Shown: positions 7,283 to 16,739, numbered from the stretch's first letter. The stretch: DNA of 64,000 bases from Pedobacter nototheniae (GCF_004335085.1 NZ_RQRS01000003.1:124001-188000); one strand, 5' to 3'. Translations and numbers: made by a program. Notes: generated by a model not told the origin, from the letters alone.

Positions 7283-10138
7283 TTACTTTCCAAACAAGGT
7301 TTTATAGATAGAATATTTATAATTATCAGGCACCTCGCTAGCTTTGAAATATGGCGAGCCAAAAAGTTCGGCTAGTTTTTCTCTTAGTCGAGTTAAAAAT
7401 TGAGGTTTAATTTCTTCAAGGAAATCTCCCGATAAATTCTGTCTACCAGTTTTAAACCAAATACCATCTTTATTCATTGTTTTCACAATATATAAGTTTG
7501 GTTCTACACAGGTTTTGCCCGAAAATTGTTCGTAAGCATAGGTATATAGAAGCGTTTGAATTAATGCCTTATTAATATGTTTTCCGTCCGAATTAAATAG
7601 CTCATCTATGTCTTTAAAAGCCAATTTATCGCTTCCGGTTTTATAATCAATAATTTTTGTAATGCCATCTTTAACATCTACTCTATCAATATAGCCGAAT
7701 ATTTTTACACTTTCTTCCTTACCATTTAATGGAAAACTGATTTCTGCTTCCACTTTTTGTTCCAAACTAATAATATTAAATGGCGTTTGTGAAATATCCT
7801 GATTCAGAATAATATTTACATAGGCATCCACAATTGATAGAATAACCTTTTGCATGCCTTTATACTCAATAACTTTGTTTGGATTATTAAACATAACCGA
7901 GTTAAAAGCTTTCTGAATTAATTCAGGTACTTTTTTCTTGTGCTCTTTTATTTTTTCTGCAGTAATTTCAGCAGCTCTTAAATCCTGATAGAAATATTCC
8001 ATCACTTTGTGTAAAATAGAGCCAATTTCATTTGCTTCTACAACGGCGCTAATTTCTTTGGGTTCCTTAATTCCGGCGATATAATTGAAGAAAAAATCAA
8101 TGGGATTTGAAATGTATTGTGTTAAAGCCGATGGTGAAAGTATTTTTTTCTTATCAAGGTATTTTTGTAAAGTTTCCTGAATAAAAGCATTTCCAGTTTT
8201 CTCAATTTGAACATCTCTGAATTGTTCCGTTTTAATATCAAGGCTCAACTCATTATACGTAAAATCAAAGCCACTTTCATATTCCAATTGCTTTAAAATT
8301 CTACTGGCCTCGCCAGATGTTGATTCGTCGGTTAAACTATTGTAAACGAAGTTGATATTTTTTGCCCGTTGCATTAAGCGGTAAACCATGTAGGCCGAAA
8401 TGGCATCGAGATTTTCTAAAACAGGTAAGCCATAAACACGGCGAATGGAATCGGGAATAAAGCTATTGCCAATAGATGATTTTGGAATAATCCCTTCATT
8501 AAAGCCTAAAATAACAACCTTATTGAAGTTTAAATTTCTGGTTTCAAGCAAACCCATTACTTGAATGCCATTAAGTGGATCGCCAGAAAGTGGGACTGCA
8601 ATAGCTTGCAACGATTTTTGAACAAGATAAATTACAAATGGAATTTCTTCTTTACCAATGTGTTTACCAAAAGTATCGTGCAATCGGTTTAATTCCTGGA
8701 TGGTTTTTACAAACAATTCAGCATCGATTTTTTTAAGTGTTTTCGCATTCGATAATCTTGTTAAAACGAAATCGAGAATATCTGATAAGTAGGTAACAAC
8801 ATTTTCTGGTTGATCTATTTTTTTATAGAAAACCTCAAATAATCCGCTTTGTCTTAGTAACCTTTGATGATCAATTTCTACTTCATTTTCATTTAGCAGG
8901 GCGGTTTGAATTTTATCCCGCATCTTTTGGCTTAACCCAGCTAATGGATGCGTTAAAAAAGCTTCCACATTTTTATATGAAACCTTATCGTGGTGTAGAA
9001 TTTCGAGCTGGCTACTTAACCATAAATCTGCGAGGCCGAAAATACTCGATGTTCCTAATGCAAAACCCATGGTTACATTTAAATCAATCTCTTTGCCTTT
9101 GTACGAAGTTGGAATGGTTTGCAAAGTTGGGATTAGCAAACTTTCATCTGCTAGCACAACCACCGTTTTTCCAATAGTTTCGGCATCAGTATAATCTTCT
9201 TCTAAAATATTGTTGAGGATTTTTGCTTGTGCAGATTGTCCTTGTACCTTAAAAACATTTACATGGTGTGGAGCAGATTTAATTAAGCTTTCATGCCCTT
9301 CAAACACGTTTTTTAAGCCAAGCTGATTAATGTTTTTTCTTAAGAATAAACCAGCTTCCTGCGCCAAATCATCTAGGTAATAACTGTCGGTATCAAAATA
9401 GAAAATTGCTTTACCGGCTTCCTGTAATTGAGTAAATATTTTTGCTTCGGCACTACTCAAAGCATTAAAACCAACGAAAATTATTTTGCCTTTATCAAAA
9501 TTTGAAAGAAACTCCTGGTGATTGTTAATATCATCAGCCAAATGGCGATAAACAGAACCGTTAGTTAAATACCCTTGCTCTTTTAATGCTGAGTGAAATT
9601 TATGGTAAAGTTTGGGCATCCGGCGCCACATTTTTATAAATAATTCTTGCTGTTTTTTGTGCTTCCCTTCAGAATAGGAGGTCCAAAATTGAGAAAGAAA
9701 TTCATACTGTTCGGGGCTTAGGTAGTCAAATTCGTTATTGATAACAGAAATATCTTCTAAATCGCGATACAGTTTTCCCGCATCAACCAAATCGCTATCA
9801 ATTTGATTAAAATCGCTTAGAATAATTTTAGCAAGTGGAAAAAATTTATGACTTGAAATGGTTTCTAATTTCTCTTCTGTTAAAAGCTGATTATAAATTT
9901 TGTGCAGCGTGAAAAACTGAAGATAGAAATCAGCAATTTTAAAATGTGTTGAATTGGCAAAAAACTCTTGTATGGTATAAATAGATGGACTGAAAAAGGG
10001 TTTCTGTATAATATCAGCCAAGTGCTTTTGTAAATATGCAGAAGGGCGTTTATTATTAAAAACAATGGCACAGTTTTGTAATTGACCACTAAATTTGGCT
10101 ATTAAATCTTCAGCAACTTCTTGTAAAAATGGTTTCAT
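7283..10138 (-). CDS. AddB-like PD-(D/E)XK nuclease subunit (RecBCD/AddAB-type repair)
   Basis: This 951-residue protein is the probable AddB partner of the UvrD/AddA-like helicase two genes upstream. Together they should resect double-strand DNA ends for recombination. The N-terminus (NCAIVFNNKRPSAYLQKHL) aligns in layout with AddB helicase-like domains but lacks a Walker A motif. The C-terminal nuclease domain is clear: LSPSALTQYISNPIDFFFNY near 675-700, EIGSILHKVMEYF near 706, GYIDRVD near 816 and IIDYKTG near 831. The four-cysteine iron-sulfur cluster of Bacillus AddB is not present. The gene starts 2 bases after the stop of the DUF1016 gene, so translation is likely coupled. I leave the gene symbol empty because Bacteroidota members are divergent. 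Confidence 0.85.
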   Translation of the reverse strand: MKPFLQEVAEDLIAKFSGQLQNCAIVFNNKRPSAYLQKHLADIIQKPFFSPSIYTIQEFFANSTHFKIADFYLQFFTLHKIYNQLLTEEKLETISSHKFFPLAKIILSDFNQIDSDLVDAGKLYRDLEDISVINNEFDYLSPEQYEFLSQFWTSYSEGKHKKQQELFIKMWRRMPKLYHKFHSALKEQGYLTNGSVYRHLADDINNHQEFLSNFDKGKIIFVGFNALSSAEAKIFTQLQEAGKAIFYFDTDSYYLDDLAQEAGLFLRKNINQLGLKNVFEGHESLIKSAPHHVNVFKVQGQSAQAKILNNILEEDYTDAETIGKTVVVLADESLLIPTLQTIPTSYKGKEIDLNVTMGFALGTSSIFGLADLWLSSQLEILHHDKVSYKNVEAFLTHPLAGLSQKMRDKIQTALLNENEVEIDHQRLLRQSGLFEVFYKKIDQPENVVTYLSDILDFVLTRLSNAKTLKKIDAELFVKTIQELNRLHDTFGKHIGKEEIPFVIYLVQKSLQAIAVPLSGDPLNGIQVMGLLETRNLNFNKVVILGFNEGIIPKSSIGNSFIPDSIRRVYGLPVLENLDAISAYMVYRLMQRAKNINFVYNSLTDESTSGEASRILKQLEYESGFDFTYNELSLDIKTEQFRDVQIEKTGNAFIQETLQKYLDKKKILSPSALTQYISNPIDFFFNYIAGIKEPKEISAVVEANEIGSILHKVMEYFYQDLRAAEITAEKIKEHKKKVPELIQKAFNSVMFNNPNKVIEYKGMQKVILSIVDAYVNIILNQDISQTPFNIISLEQKVEAEISFPLNGKEESVKIFGYIDRVDVKDGITKIIDYKTGSDKLAFKDIDELFNSDGKHINKALIQTLLYTYAYEQFSGKTCVEPNLYIVKTMNKDGIWFKTGRQNLSGDFLEEIKPQFLTRLREKLAELFGSPYFKASEVPDNYKYSIYKTLFGK

Positions 10139-10140
10139 GT

Positions 10141-11235
10141 TTAGATTAAGGAATTTGAGTCGTTATCTTTTCGTTGCAATTCAATAATTGCTTTATCGTG
10201 TTCAATCCAATCTGCCAATTGTTTTTCTGTAGGTAAATACATTTGATATTTAGATGCGAATAATTGTTTACTATCTTTCAACATCGAATATTTAACAACC
10301 GTTTCTTCTTTATCGGTACAAAGTATAATGCCAATTGTTGGATTGTCGCTTTCTTGTTTTTTTAAATCATCAAACATTTTAATATACATATCCATTTGAC
10401 CAATATCTTGGTGAGATAGTTTAGTGGTTTTTAAATCAAATAGAACAAAACATTTTAGGATATAATTATAAAAAACCAAATCAATATAAAAGTGACTCGT
10501 TTCTGTACTTATTCTAAACTGTCTTCCAACAAATGAAAACCCTTTTCCCAGTTCTAGTAAAAATTGTTGTAAATGATCAATTATTCTAGCTTCTATTTCT
10601 TTCTCATTTAATGTGAATGGTTGTTCAACATTGAGGAATTCTAAAACATAAGGGTCTTTAATGAAATTATGTGAATGTTGATCGACACTATCTAATTCTT
10701 TCAATTCTTTTTGATTAGACAAGACTCTTTGAAAATATGATGAATTAATATTTCTTTCTAGTTCTCTTGAACTCCATTGCTGGTTTTCTGCTTCACTCAA
10801 ATAATATGCCCTCGCCTGTATATCATCAACCCTCATAATCAAGCGGTGATGTGTCCAGCTCAAATTGCTACGCAGTGCATACGATATTTCATTTGATTGA
10901 TTATCAGTTGTTTCCAATTTCCTACGCAGTGCGTAGGAAATTGGATTATTGATGTTTTCAATATCTGAATAGATAATATAAAATTTCCTAAAACTTTCTA
11001 GAGTTGCCACAGAGAAGCCTTTGCCAAATTCTGAAGATAATTTTTTTGACAATGTTTTAATAACTTCTTTTCCATAAGTCGCTTTTACATTTCCTCCCTG
11101 CTCGTTTTCAACTATTTCTTTGCCGATTTGCCAATAAGAAATTACCATAGCTGTGTTAACTGCTTTGTAAGCATCGGCTCTATATCTTTTCAGTATATTT
11201 AATACGTTGCCGTATAAATCGTTTGCTTTTTCCAT
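10141..11235 (-). CDS. YhcG/DUF1016 family PD-(D/E)XK nuclease
   Basis: This 364-residue protein has the two parts of the YhcG (PDDEXK) family. The N-terminal DUF1016 domain spans residues 8-90 (ISYWQIGKEIVENEQGG, SFRKFYIIY). The C-terminal nuclease domain spans 205-335, with E215, D252 in FYIDLVFYN and the D267-x-K269 pair in LFDLKT as likely catalytic residues. Between them, residues 99-127 hold a repeated ISYALR phrase (99-104 and 117-122) that a palindromic DNA motif encodes, before the conserved SWTHHRLIM. Family members occur near restriction systems and mobile DNA, and their cellular role is poorly defined. Here the gene is fitted between addA-like (1-base gap) and addB-like (2-base gap), so a role with that complex is likely. 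That role is my inference. Confidence 0.88.
   Translation of the reverse strand: MEKANDLYGNVLNILKRYRADAYKAVNTAMVISYWQIGKEIVENEQGGNVKATYGKEVIKTLSKKLSSEFGKGFSVATLESFRKFYIIYSDIENINNPISYALRRKLETTDNQSNEISYALRSNLSWTHHRLIMRVDDIQARAYYLSEAENQQWSSRELERNINSSYFQRVLSNQKELKELDSVDQHSHNFIKDPYVLEFLNVEQPFTLNEKEIEARIIDHLQQFLLELGKGFSFVGRQFRISTETSHFYIDLVFYNYILKCFVLFDLKTTKLSHQDIGQMDMYIKMFDDLKKQESDNPTIGIILCTDKEETVVKYSMLKDSKQLFASKYQMYLPTEKQLADWIEHDKAIIELQRKDNDSNSLI
10868..10944 (-). repeat. Palindromic coding repeat inside the DUF1016 nuclease gene
   Basis: CCTACGCAGTGCGTAGG at 10921-10937 is a perfect palindrome of 8-bp arms around one base. A degenerate copy of the same unit starts at 10868 (GCTACGCAGTGCATACG). 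Both are in the same frame and encode ISYALR on the minus strand. They look like two copies of one short in-frame insertion unit. Confidence 0.6.
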
Positions 11236-11236
11236 A

Positions 11237-14200
11237 TTATACTAATTTCAACCTCCCGCTAACTGCATAAAACAAATAAGATTTTATATTGCTATAACCC
11301 ATTTCGGCCAATAGGTTTTTATAATTTTCAACCTGCTCAATGTGTTTTTTACTTTCTTCCAGTGTAAATTTATAATCCAGAATAATCACTTCATCAGCAT
11401 TAATTAAAACCCGGTCTGGACGGTGTAATTTGCCTTGAGTATCAATTATGCTTTTTTCGGTAATACTTTCTGTTGCACTTTGCAAAATCACTTTTAAATC
11501 TTCGTGGTTTAGCACTTCCATTACAGATTCCTTTAAAGCAGATTTCTCCTCCTCTTTTATAATTCCTTGTAAAACCAGATTGATAATGTAATCATCTACT
11601 TCTTTTTCAGTACTGGCATTTGCTAAAATATCATGAAGTAAAGAACCCTTTCTTCCAGATTTTTCGATGTTAACCAAATGTTTTAAATGCTTTTCTTCTG
11701 ATGGAATATAAAGCTCGGATAAACGCGTAGTTGTGGGGTAACTTTTTAAATTAATGAAATTCGAATCCTCGGTTTTACTGTCAACAGCAACATAATCAAC
11801 AATTTCGTAAACGCCATTTTCATCAAATTCATTATCGAAAGTTAAATTAATTACATCGCCCATGTTTGATAATTTCAGCTCTTTTTTGCCCATTGTAGCA
11901 ATGTATAAATAATCTTTAGAGCGTGTGGTTGCTACGTAAAGCATATTTAAGGCATCCATATTATTGTAAAGCAATTCTTCATAATACGCTTTTGCAATTG
12001 CAGAATCTGCCAATTCTTCATTGTATTTTAATGGTATCCCCCTAAGTTCTTTATAAACTGTATCTTCTGATGAAACCCAAAATGTTGAATTTGCTTTCCC
12101 TTTAATTTCCCAATTACAAAAAGGAACAAAAACAGCTCTAAAAGCTAGTCCTTTGGATTTGTGAATGGTTATAATTTGAATAGCATCAGCTCCTTCGGGC
12201 GAGGGCAATGATTTTCTCACTCCATCTTCATCCCACCAGGTTAGGAAAGCAATAATGCCTTTTTCTCCAAGTTTTCCGGCATTGGCGGTTAAATCTCTAA
12301 AAGCTAATAAATATGGTAAGTGCTGGGTAAGTTCTTTCAAGCCATATACTTCAATTAAAATTTCAACCAATTCTGGTAATGGCAATTGCAACCATGATTG
12401 CCAGTTTTCGCAAAGCGATTGTGGTAATACAGCTATTAAAGTGCTTAAAGAAACATTATTAAGGTTTAAATAATGATTTGCGTTTGCCTCTTTATTGTGA
12501 AGTGAGTGATATAATGCAATACAATTTGCTTTATAAAGTGCTGTTTGCGCATCTAAACCGATTAAGGTTTTTAAAGTATTTATAATTAATTGAACGGCAG
12601 AATTATTTGATATAAGTAAGGCATCTCCAGATAATACGGGTAACTTTTGCTCCATTAATTTTTGTACCGTCAATAATGCCTCACTGTTTGAACGAACCAA
12701 AATTGCAATATCTTTCAATGCATAGTTTTGTTGATCCTTTAAGTAAAAAATTTCTTTTATAAGGTCATCTAAAGCAATATCTCTGAAAACCGTTTCGGTA
12801 AAACGAGCTTCGTTTGGTGCATGCTCTTTACCAAATTTCTTGATTTTTATAGTTCCGCCCTTTAATGTGTTTGTAGCAAAATTTTGTGTTGAACCTGCAT
12901 AAATATCGGTGATTATCTGTTCATAATTTTGCTCATTCCACCAGTTAGAAATGCTTTCTGGCTTACCTGCTAAATTTTGATTTAACTCATTTTGCAAGGT
13001 GAGAGGAATAGAGCGATAAAGGAAATTGTTAAAAGTGATGATATTTTCAGCACTGCGATAATTTTCTTCCAAACTTTCTTCAACAACATTATGTGCTCCA
13101 ACATCAAGCTTGGCATGTTTGTGCAAAATATTCCAATCGCCATTGCGCCATCTGTAAATAGATTGTTTGGTGTCGCCCACGATTAAATGGTCTATTAAAT
13201 CCTGGCTTGGTGTTGCAATAGCGTTGGTTAAAAGTGATTTGAAACTTCCCCATTGACTGGTTGAAGTATCTTGAAATTCATCAAATAAAAAATTGCGGTA
13301 TCGGTTGCCAACTTTTTCCCATATAAAAGATGGATTATCTCCAGCATCATCAGTAATTCCGGAAATTAATTTTTGTGCATCGCTGATTAAAAGATTATCA
13401 TTTTCTGCTCTATATTCTTTTAATAATACAGCAATTTCCTGCATTAACCTTAAATAATATAGGTTTTTGTTAAAAGCAATGGCTAAACTATAATTTGGCA
13501 GATAATCTAAATAATGGGTTTTTATCTGTTTTAAAATAGGATTTACAATTTCGAAAGCTTCAGGAAAGCTTACGTTTTTTTGGAACCATTCTTCAGGTTC
13601 ATCAATGTAATTAAAGAGTGGTTCAATTTTCGAAAAATCTCCTCGTGCAACTAAAATAATCTTTGCTAAGGCACTTCTTGATTTTCCTTTTAGATGTTCA
13701 TTTTCTACACCTAAAACACTTAATGCATCATGTGCATCAGTTGCTAACTGGATAATTTTTTCTTCGAAATTTTTAATCTCATCTTTTGTAACACTGATGT
13801 ATTTCTTAAAAAGTTCATCTATATTTTCAAGTCCCAATTCTTCCACCGCGGATTCAAAAACCTGAAAGCGTTCTGAAAAAATTTCTCCAATTAAGTTATA
13901 AAGTTCAATTTTATAGTTCCAACTTTTATTATCGCCAATGCGCTCAATGGCTAAATCAATAATCCATTGTAAAAGCTGCTTATTATCGTTAAGTGCTTCA
14001 TCAAGTTTATTAACCAAATCATCCTTAACCTTGTCATAATTCATTTCTAAATTATAATCAGCATTTAAGCCCAGTTCAAAGGCAAAGCCACGAATTACTT
14101 TTTGTACAAAACCATCAATAGTACTTACGGAGAAACGGCTATAATCGTGAAGGATTTTACGGTAAATTTTATCTGCTTTAAATTGCAATTCCTGTGCGCT

Positions 14201-14455
14201 TAAATTAGGATATGCAATTAGGATTAATTTCCTATAATCATCTATTTTTTTTGAAGGATTTCCTTTTGCTAAGCCTACTAAAACCTCTAAAATTCGTGAT
14301 TTCATTTCTTCGGTAGCCTTATTGGTAAAGGTTACGGCTAAAATTTCTCGGTATTTATTTTCTCCACTAAAAAGCAAAGTAAGGTAATGTGCGGTAAGAC
14401 TGAATGTTTTACCTGAACCGGCAGAAGCTTGAAGAATTTTTAGGGGTTGGGGCAT
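11237..14455 (-). CDS. AddA/RecB-like UvrD-family helicase-nuclease
   Basis: This is the helicase and nuclease subunit of a RecBCD/AddAB-like end-resection enzyme (1072 residues). UvrD motifs appear in order: Walker A ASAGSGKT at residues 10-17, Walker B with FDEFQDTS near 395, motif III GDTKQSIYRWRN near 430, IHKSKG near 765 and YVATTRSKDYLY near 845. The C-terminal PD-(D/E)XK nuclease shows LLHDIL near 940, RPDRVLIN near 1016 and ILDYKF near 1030. The first codons begin close before Walker A, as in AddA. It is the first of three tightly packed genes (addA-like, DUF1016, addB-like). It starts 83 bases after tcdA. Confidence 0.9.
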   Translation of the reverse strand: MPQPLKILQASAGSGKTFSLTAHYLTLLFSGENKYREILAVTFTNKATEEMKSRILEVLVGLAKGNPSKKIDDYRKLILIAYPNLSAQELQFKADKIYRKILHDYSRFSVSTIDGFVQKVIRGFAFELGLNADYNLEMNYDKVKDDLVNKLDEALNDNKQLLQWIIDLAIERIGDNKSWNYKIELYNLIGEIFSERFQVFESAVEELGLENIDELFKKYISVTKDEIKNFEEKIIQLATDAHDALSVLGVENEHLKGKSRSALAKIILVARGDFSKIEPLFNYIDEPEEWFQKNVSFPEAFEIVNPILKQIKTHYLDYLPNYSLAIAFNKNLYYLRLMQEIAVLLKEYRAENDNLLISDAQKLISGITDDAGDNPSFIWEKVGNRYRNFLFDEFQDTSTSQWGSFKSLLTNAIATPSQDLIDHLIVGDTKQSIYRWRNGDWNILHKHAKLDVGAHNVVEESLEENYRSAENIITFNNFLYRSIPLTLQNELNQNLAGKPESISNWWNEQNYEQIITDIYAGSTQNFATNTLKGGTIKIKKFGKEHAPNEARFTETVFRDIALDDLIKEIFYLKDQQNYALKDIAILVRSNSEALLTVQKLMEQKLPVLSGDALLISNNSAVQLIINTLKTLIGLDAQTALYKANCIALYHSLHNKEANANHYLNLNNVSLSTLIAVLPQSLCENWQSWLQLPLPELVEILIEVYGLKELTQHLPYLLAFRDLTANAGKLGEKGIIAFLTWWDEDGVRKSLPSPEGADAIQIITIHKSKGLAFRAVFVPFCNWEIKGKANSTFWVSSEDTVYKELRGIPLKYNEELADSAIAKAYYEELLYNNMDALNMLYVATTRSKDYLYIATMGKKELKLSNMGDVINLTFDNEFDENGVYEIVDYVAVDSKTEDSNFINLKSYPTTTRLSELYIPSEEKHLKHLVNIEKSGRKGSLLHDILANASTEKEVDDYIINLVLQGIIKEEEKSALKESVMEVLNHEDLKVILQSATESITEKSIIDTQGKLHRPDRVLINADEVIILDYKFTLEESKKHIEQVENYKNLLAEMGYSNIKSYLFYAVSGRLKLV

Positions 14456-14538
14456 AAAATGATTTCGTTTCGGAAATTTAAACTTACAACAATTTAAAAT
14501 TTTCCCGAAATCATGATTTCAACAATGTGTTGATGAAC

Positions 14539-15333
14539 TTAAGTGCTCTTCTTTTTCTTTTTGGCTAAAACTTTATGACTAATCCGGGCTGGGCGTTCGG
14601 CCATTTCAATGGGTAAGCCCAATAAATCTCGCACAACAACAGATGCGCAAGCACCACCAAATGCAGCAGGCAAATAAGAAACCGTGCCATAAGCAGAACG
14701 TTTAAAATTACTACCATCGGTCATAATCATAGAATTTTTATCCATTTCCTCCGTAGAAAATACTGCTTTAATTTTTCCGGCATTTGCTAATTTATTTAAC
14801 CTTTTACGCACATAACTTGCAAAAACACATTGATAGGTATCAGGAAGTAAGGTAATACGTAATCTGGTTGGATCCATTTTACCACCAGCGCCCATAGAAC
14901 TTACAATTGGAATATTTTTTTCTAATGCTGTTGAAAGTAGTGTGATTTTTGGCATCACACTGTCAATACAATCCATCACATAATCGTATTTGGTTTCTAA
15001 AATTTCCCTGCATTTTTCGGGAGTAAGAAAGGCATTTACCACATGTAATTTCAATTCTGGGTTAATGGCCAATAAACGTTCCTGCATAATCTGTGCTTTG
15101 CTAACACCATGATTGGTTGCAAGCGCAGGTAATTGCCTATTTCTGTTACTTGGATCAACAACATCGCCATCAACAATTGTCATTTCTCCAATCCCTGAGC
15201 GACAAATAAATTCGGCGGCAAAAGAACCTACACCACCTAATCCAATCACTAAAACGTGTTTGCCTTGTAATTTTTCAATTCCGGCGTCGCCAATAAGTAG
15301 GGCAGAGCGTGATAGCCAGCTAACATCAGACAT
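14539..15333 (-). CDS. tcdA: ThiF/HesA family protein, likely tRNA threonylcarbamoyladenosine dehydratase
   Basis: This 264-residue E1-like enzyme should use ATP to cyclise t6A at position 37 of ANN-decoding tRNAs. It has the family N-terminus (SRSALLIGDAGIEKLQGK), a Rossmann nucleotide-binding loop (VLVIGLGGVGSFAAEF, residues 28-43), the VDGDVVDPSNRNRQ segment, and SSMGAGGKMDPTRL, all typical of TcdA (CsdL/YgdL). The C-terminus ends in a run of lysines. It lies 54 bases downstream of tatD and 83 upstream of the helicase gene, all on one strand. Other E1-like activators are possible, but no ThiS or MoaD partner is nearby. Confidence 0.88.
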   Translation of the reverse strand: MSDVSWLSRSALLIGDAGIEKLQGKHVLVIGLGGVGSFAAEFICRSGIGEMTIVDGDVVDPSNRNRQLPALATNHGVSKAQIMQERLLAINPELKLHVVNAFLTPEKCREILETKYDYVMDCIDSVMPKITLLSTALEKNIPIVSSMGAGGKMDPTRLRITLLPDTYQCVFASYVRKRLNKLANAGKIKAVFSTEEMDKNSMIMTDGSNFKRSAYGTVSYLPAAFGGACASVVVRDLLGLPIEMAERPARISHKVLAKKKKKST

Positions 15334-15358
15334 AAAATATTTTGGGTATTTTGATTAT

Positions 15359-15380
15359 CCTTCGACGGGCTCAGGATCAC
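15359..15380. repeat. Half-site of a dispersed CTTCGAC-CTCAGG repeat
   Basis: CCTTCGACGGGCTCAGGATC in the tatD-tcdA gap matches the copy at 26700-26720 (CCTTCGACAAGCTCAGGAT) in 17 of 19 positions. It resembles the elements at 19092-19143 and 53521-53573. I read it as one copy of a dispersed intergenic repeat common in this phylum. Confidence 0.5.
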
Positions 15381-15387
15381 ATAAAAC

Positions 15388-16038
15388 TTAAATTAACTTT
15401 TTCCAGTCGGCAAAAATACGAGCTTTCAGTGCTTCTACACTACACTTTTTTAAATTTGCGGCAGTTTCATAAATTTCTTCAATAGAAATTTCTTCATCAT
15501 CTGTTTCTAAAAAGAAATAATCTGTATTGGCAACAATTTGTGCTGCTCCTGATTCGGGATTTAAAATTGCTTTACCAAATGATAGAAAAAAGCCCTTAGC
15601 AATTAACTGTTTACCCATTTCTTCATTTTTATTGAACCCGTGAATAATCATTGGCACTTTTACTTTAAGCCTATCTTTAATTTCTATTAACTCGGCAAAA
15701 GATTTCACACAATGAAGAATAATCGGTTTATTTAACATTTGCGCAATGGCAATTTGTTGTTCCAAAATTAGAATTTGGCTTTCCAGACTTTCCCCTCTCA
15801 GTTTATCCAAACCGCATTCGCCAATCATTTTTACATTGCTTTGTTTTGCTAAAACCATCAAATACTTAAGTTGTGTTTCCATTTTATCAATTGTTGCATA
15901 CCACGGATGCAAACCGATGGAAATTGGTTTAGTTTTGGGCATCGCAAGAAATATATCGCTGGTTAGCGACAGGCTTTGAATGCTGATTACGCCTTTTTTT
16001 TGAGCAGATTTATGGGTGTGTATATCTAAGAAATCCAT
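15388..16038 (-). CDS. TatD family metal-dependent hydrolase
   Basis: This 216-residue TIM-barrel protein has the TatD metal ligands in order: HTH near residue 7 (DIHTHK), E in MIGECGLDKL near 95, H in IILHCVKSF near 130 and D in FLETDDEEI near 180. TatD enzymes are metal-dependent DNases or nucleic-acid processing hydrolases of the cytoplasm. At 216 residues it is shorter than E. coli TatD (about 260) but typical for the short Bacteroidota form. It is the first gene of a minus-strand run. A promoter box lies 8 bases before its ATG. Confidence 0.88.
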   Translation of the reverse strand: MDFLDIHTHKSAQKKGVISIQSLSLTSDIFLAMPKTKPISIGLHPWYATIDKMETQLKYLMVLAKQSNVKMIGECGLDKLRGESLESQILILEQQIAIAQMLNKPIILHCVKSFAELIEIKDRLKVKVPMIIHGFNKNEEMGKQLIAKGFFLSFGKAILNPESGAAQIVANTDYFFLETDDEEISIEEIYETAANLKKCSVEALKARIFADWKKLI

Positions 16039-16045
16039 TGAGATA

Positions 16046-16053
16046 CAAAGATA
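16046..16053 (-). promoter_or_regulatory. Candidate -7 box for the tatD-tcdA-addA run
   Basis: The plus strand reads CAAAGATA (TATCTTTG on the minus strand), a perfect TAnnTTTG match that ends 7 bases before the ATG. A transcript from here would have almost no 5' leader. Confidence 0.5.
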
Positions 16054-16121
16054 AGCTTTTGAAAAAATGTATTCACTCTGTAAAGAATTTGCGAATAATC
16101 TATAAAAATAGTGGTCTTTAT

Positions 16122-16129
16122 TACATTTG
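16122..16129 (+). promoter_or_regulatory. Candidate -7 box for the thioredoxin-fold gene
   Basis: TACATTTG matches TAnnTTTG and lies 20 bases before the ATG at 16150. No well-spaced -33 TTTG was found. Confidence 0.4.
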
Positions 16130-16149
16130 TATAATCATTTTATAAAATT

Positions 16150-16686
16150 ATGAAAACGATATTAACTTTATTGGCTGCGGTATTTATTTCTACTGCATCA
16201 TTTGGACAGGCGAAAAAGGATGCCGTTCATATTTATAATCCACAAGCCAATGCCAAAGCTGATATAGCAGCAGCGGTTGCAAAAGCGGCTAAAGAAAACA
16301 AGCACGTTTTAGTGCAGGTTGGCGGCAACTGGTGTGTTTGGTGTATTGCTTTCCATAATTTGGTGGATAGTACAGCTACTTTGAAAAAATACATTAACGA
16401 TAATTTCGAAACCGTTTTAGTAAATTATAGCCCAGAGAATAAAAACGAAAGCGTTTTAGCGGATTTAGGTTATCCTCAACGTTTTGGCTTCCCCGTATTT
16501 TTAGTTTTAGATGGCAAAGGAAAAGTGCTGCACATCGAAAATTCATCTTACCTAGAAAGTGAAGAAGTTGCCGCAAATGGCAAAAGAAAAGTTGGGCATG
16601 ATGTTAAAAAGATTACCGCATTTTTGAAAGGTTGGACAACCACAGCGGTTAATCCTGAAACTTATAAAGCAAAAGCGAGTAAATAG
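16150..16686 (+). CDS. Secreted thioredoxin-fold protein with CVWC motif
   Basis: This 178-residue protein has a signal peptide (MKTILTLLAAVFISTASFGQ, cleaved near residue 20) and so acts in the periplasm. A thioredoxin-like domain follows, with the active-site pair C62-x-x-C65 in GGNWCVWCIAFHNLV. The cis-Pro region is GFPVFLVLDGKGKVLH. The layout is that of the DUF255 / thioredoxin_7 group (a helix of AKENKHVLVQ before the CxxC), which reduces or isomerises disulfides in envelope proteins. Its client is unknown. It is monocistronic and ends in a strong bidirectional terminator shared with the small acidic gene. Confidence 0.9.
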   Translation: MKTILTLLAAVFISTASFGQAKKDAVHIYNPQANAKADIAAAVAKAAKENKHVLVQVGGNWCVWCIAFHNLVDSTATLKKYINDNFETVLVNYSPENKNESVLADLGYPQRFGFPVFLVLDGKGKVLHIENSSYLESEEVAANGKRKVGHDVKKITAFLKGWTTTAVNPETYKAKASK

Positions 16687-16700
16687 AAATATCAGAAAAT

Positions 16701-16738
16701 AAAAAAGCCGCAGATTAATATTAATCTGCGGCTTTTTT
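16701..16738. terminator. Bidirectional terminator between convergent genes
   Basis: A near-perfect palindrome with 18-bp arms (AAAAAAGCCGCAGATTAA and its complement) and a 2-base centre has an A-run on one side and a T-run on the other. It serves the thioredoxin-fold gene on plus and the small acidic gene on minus. Confidence 0.9.
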
Positions 16739-16739
16739 A

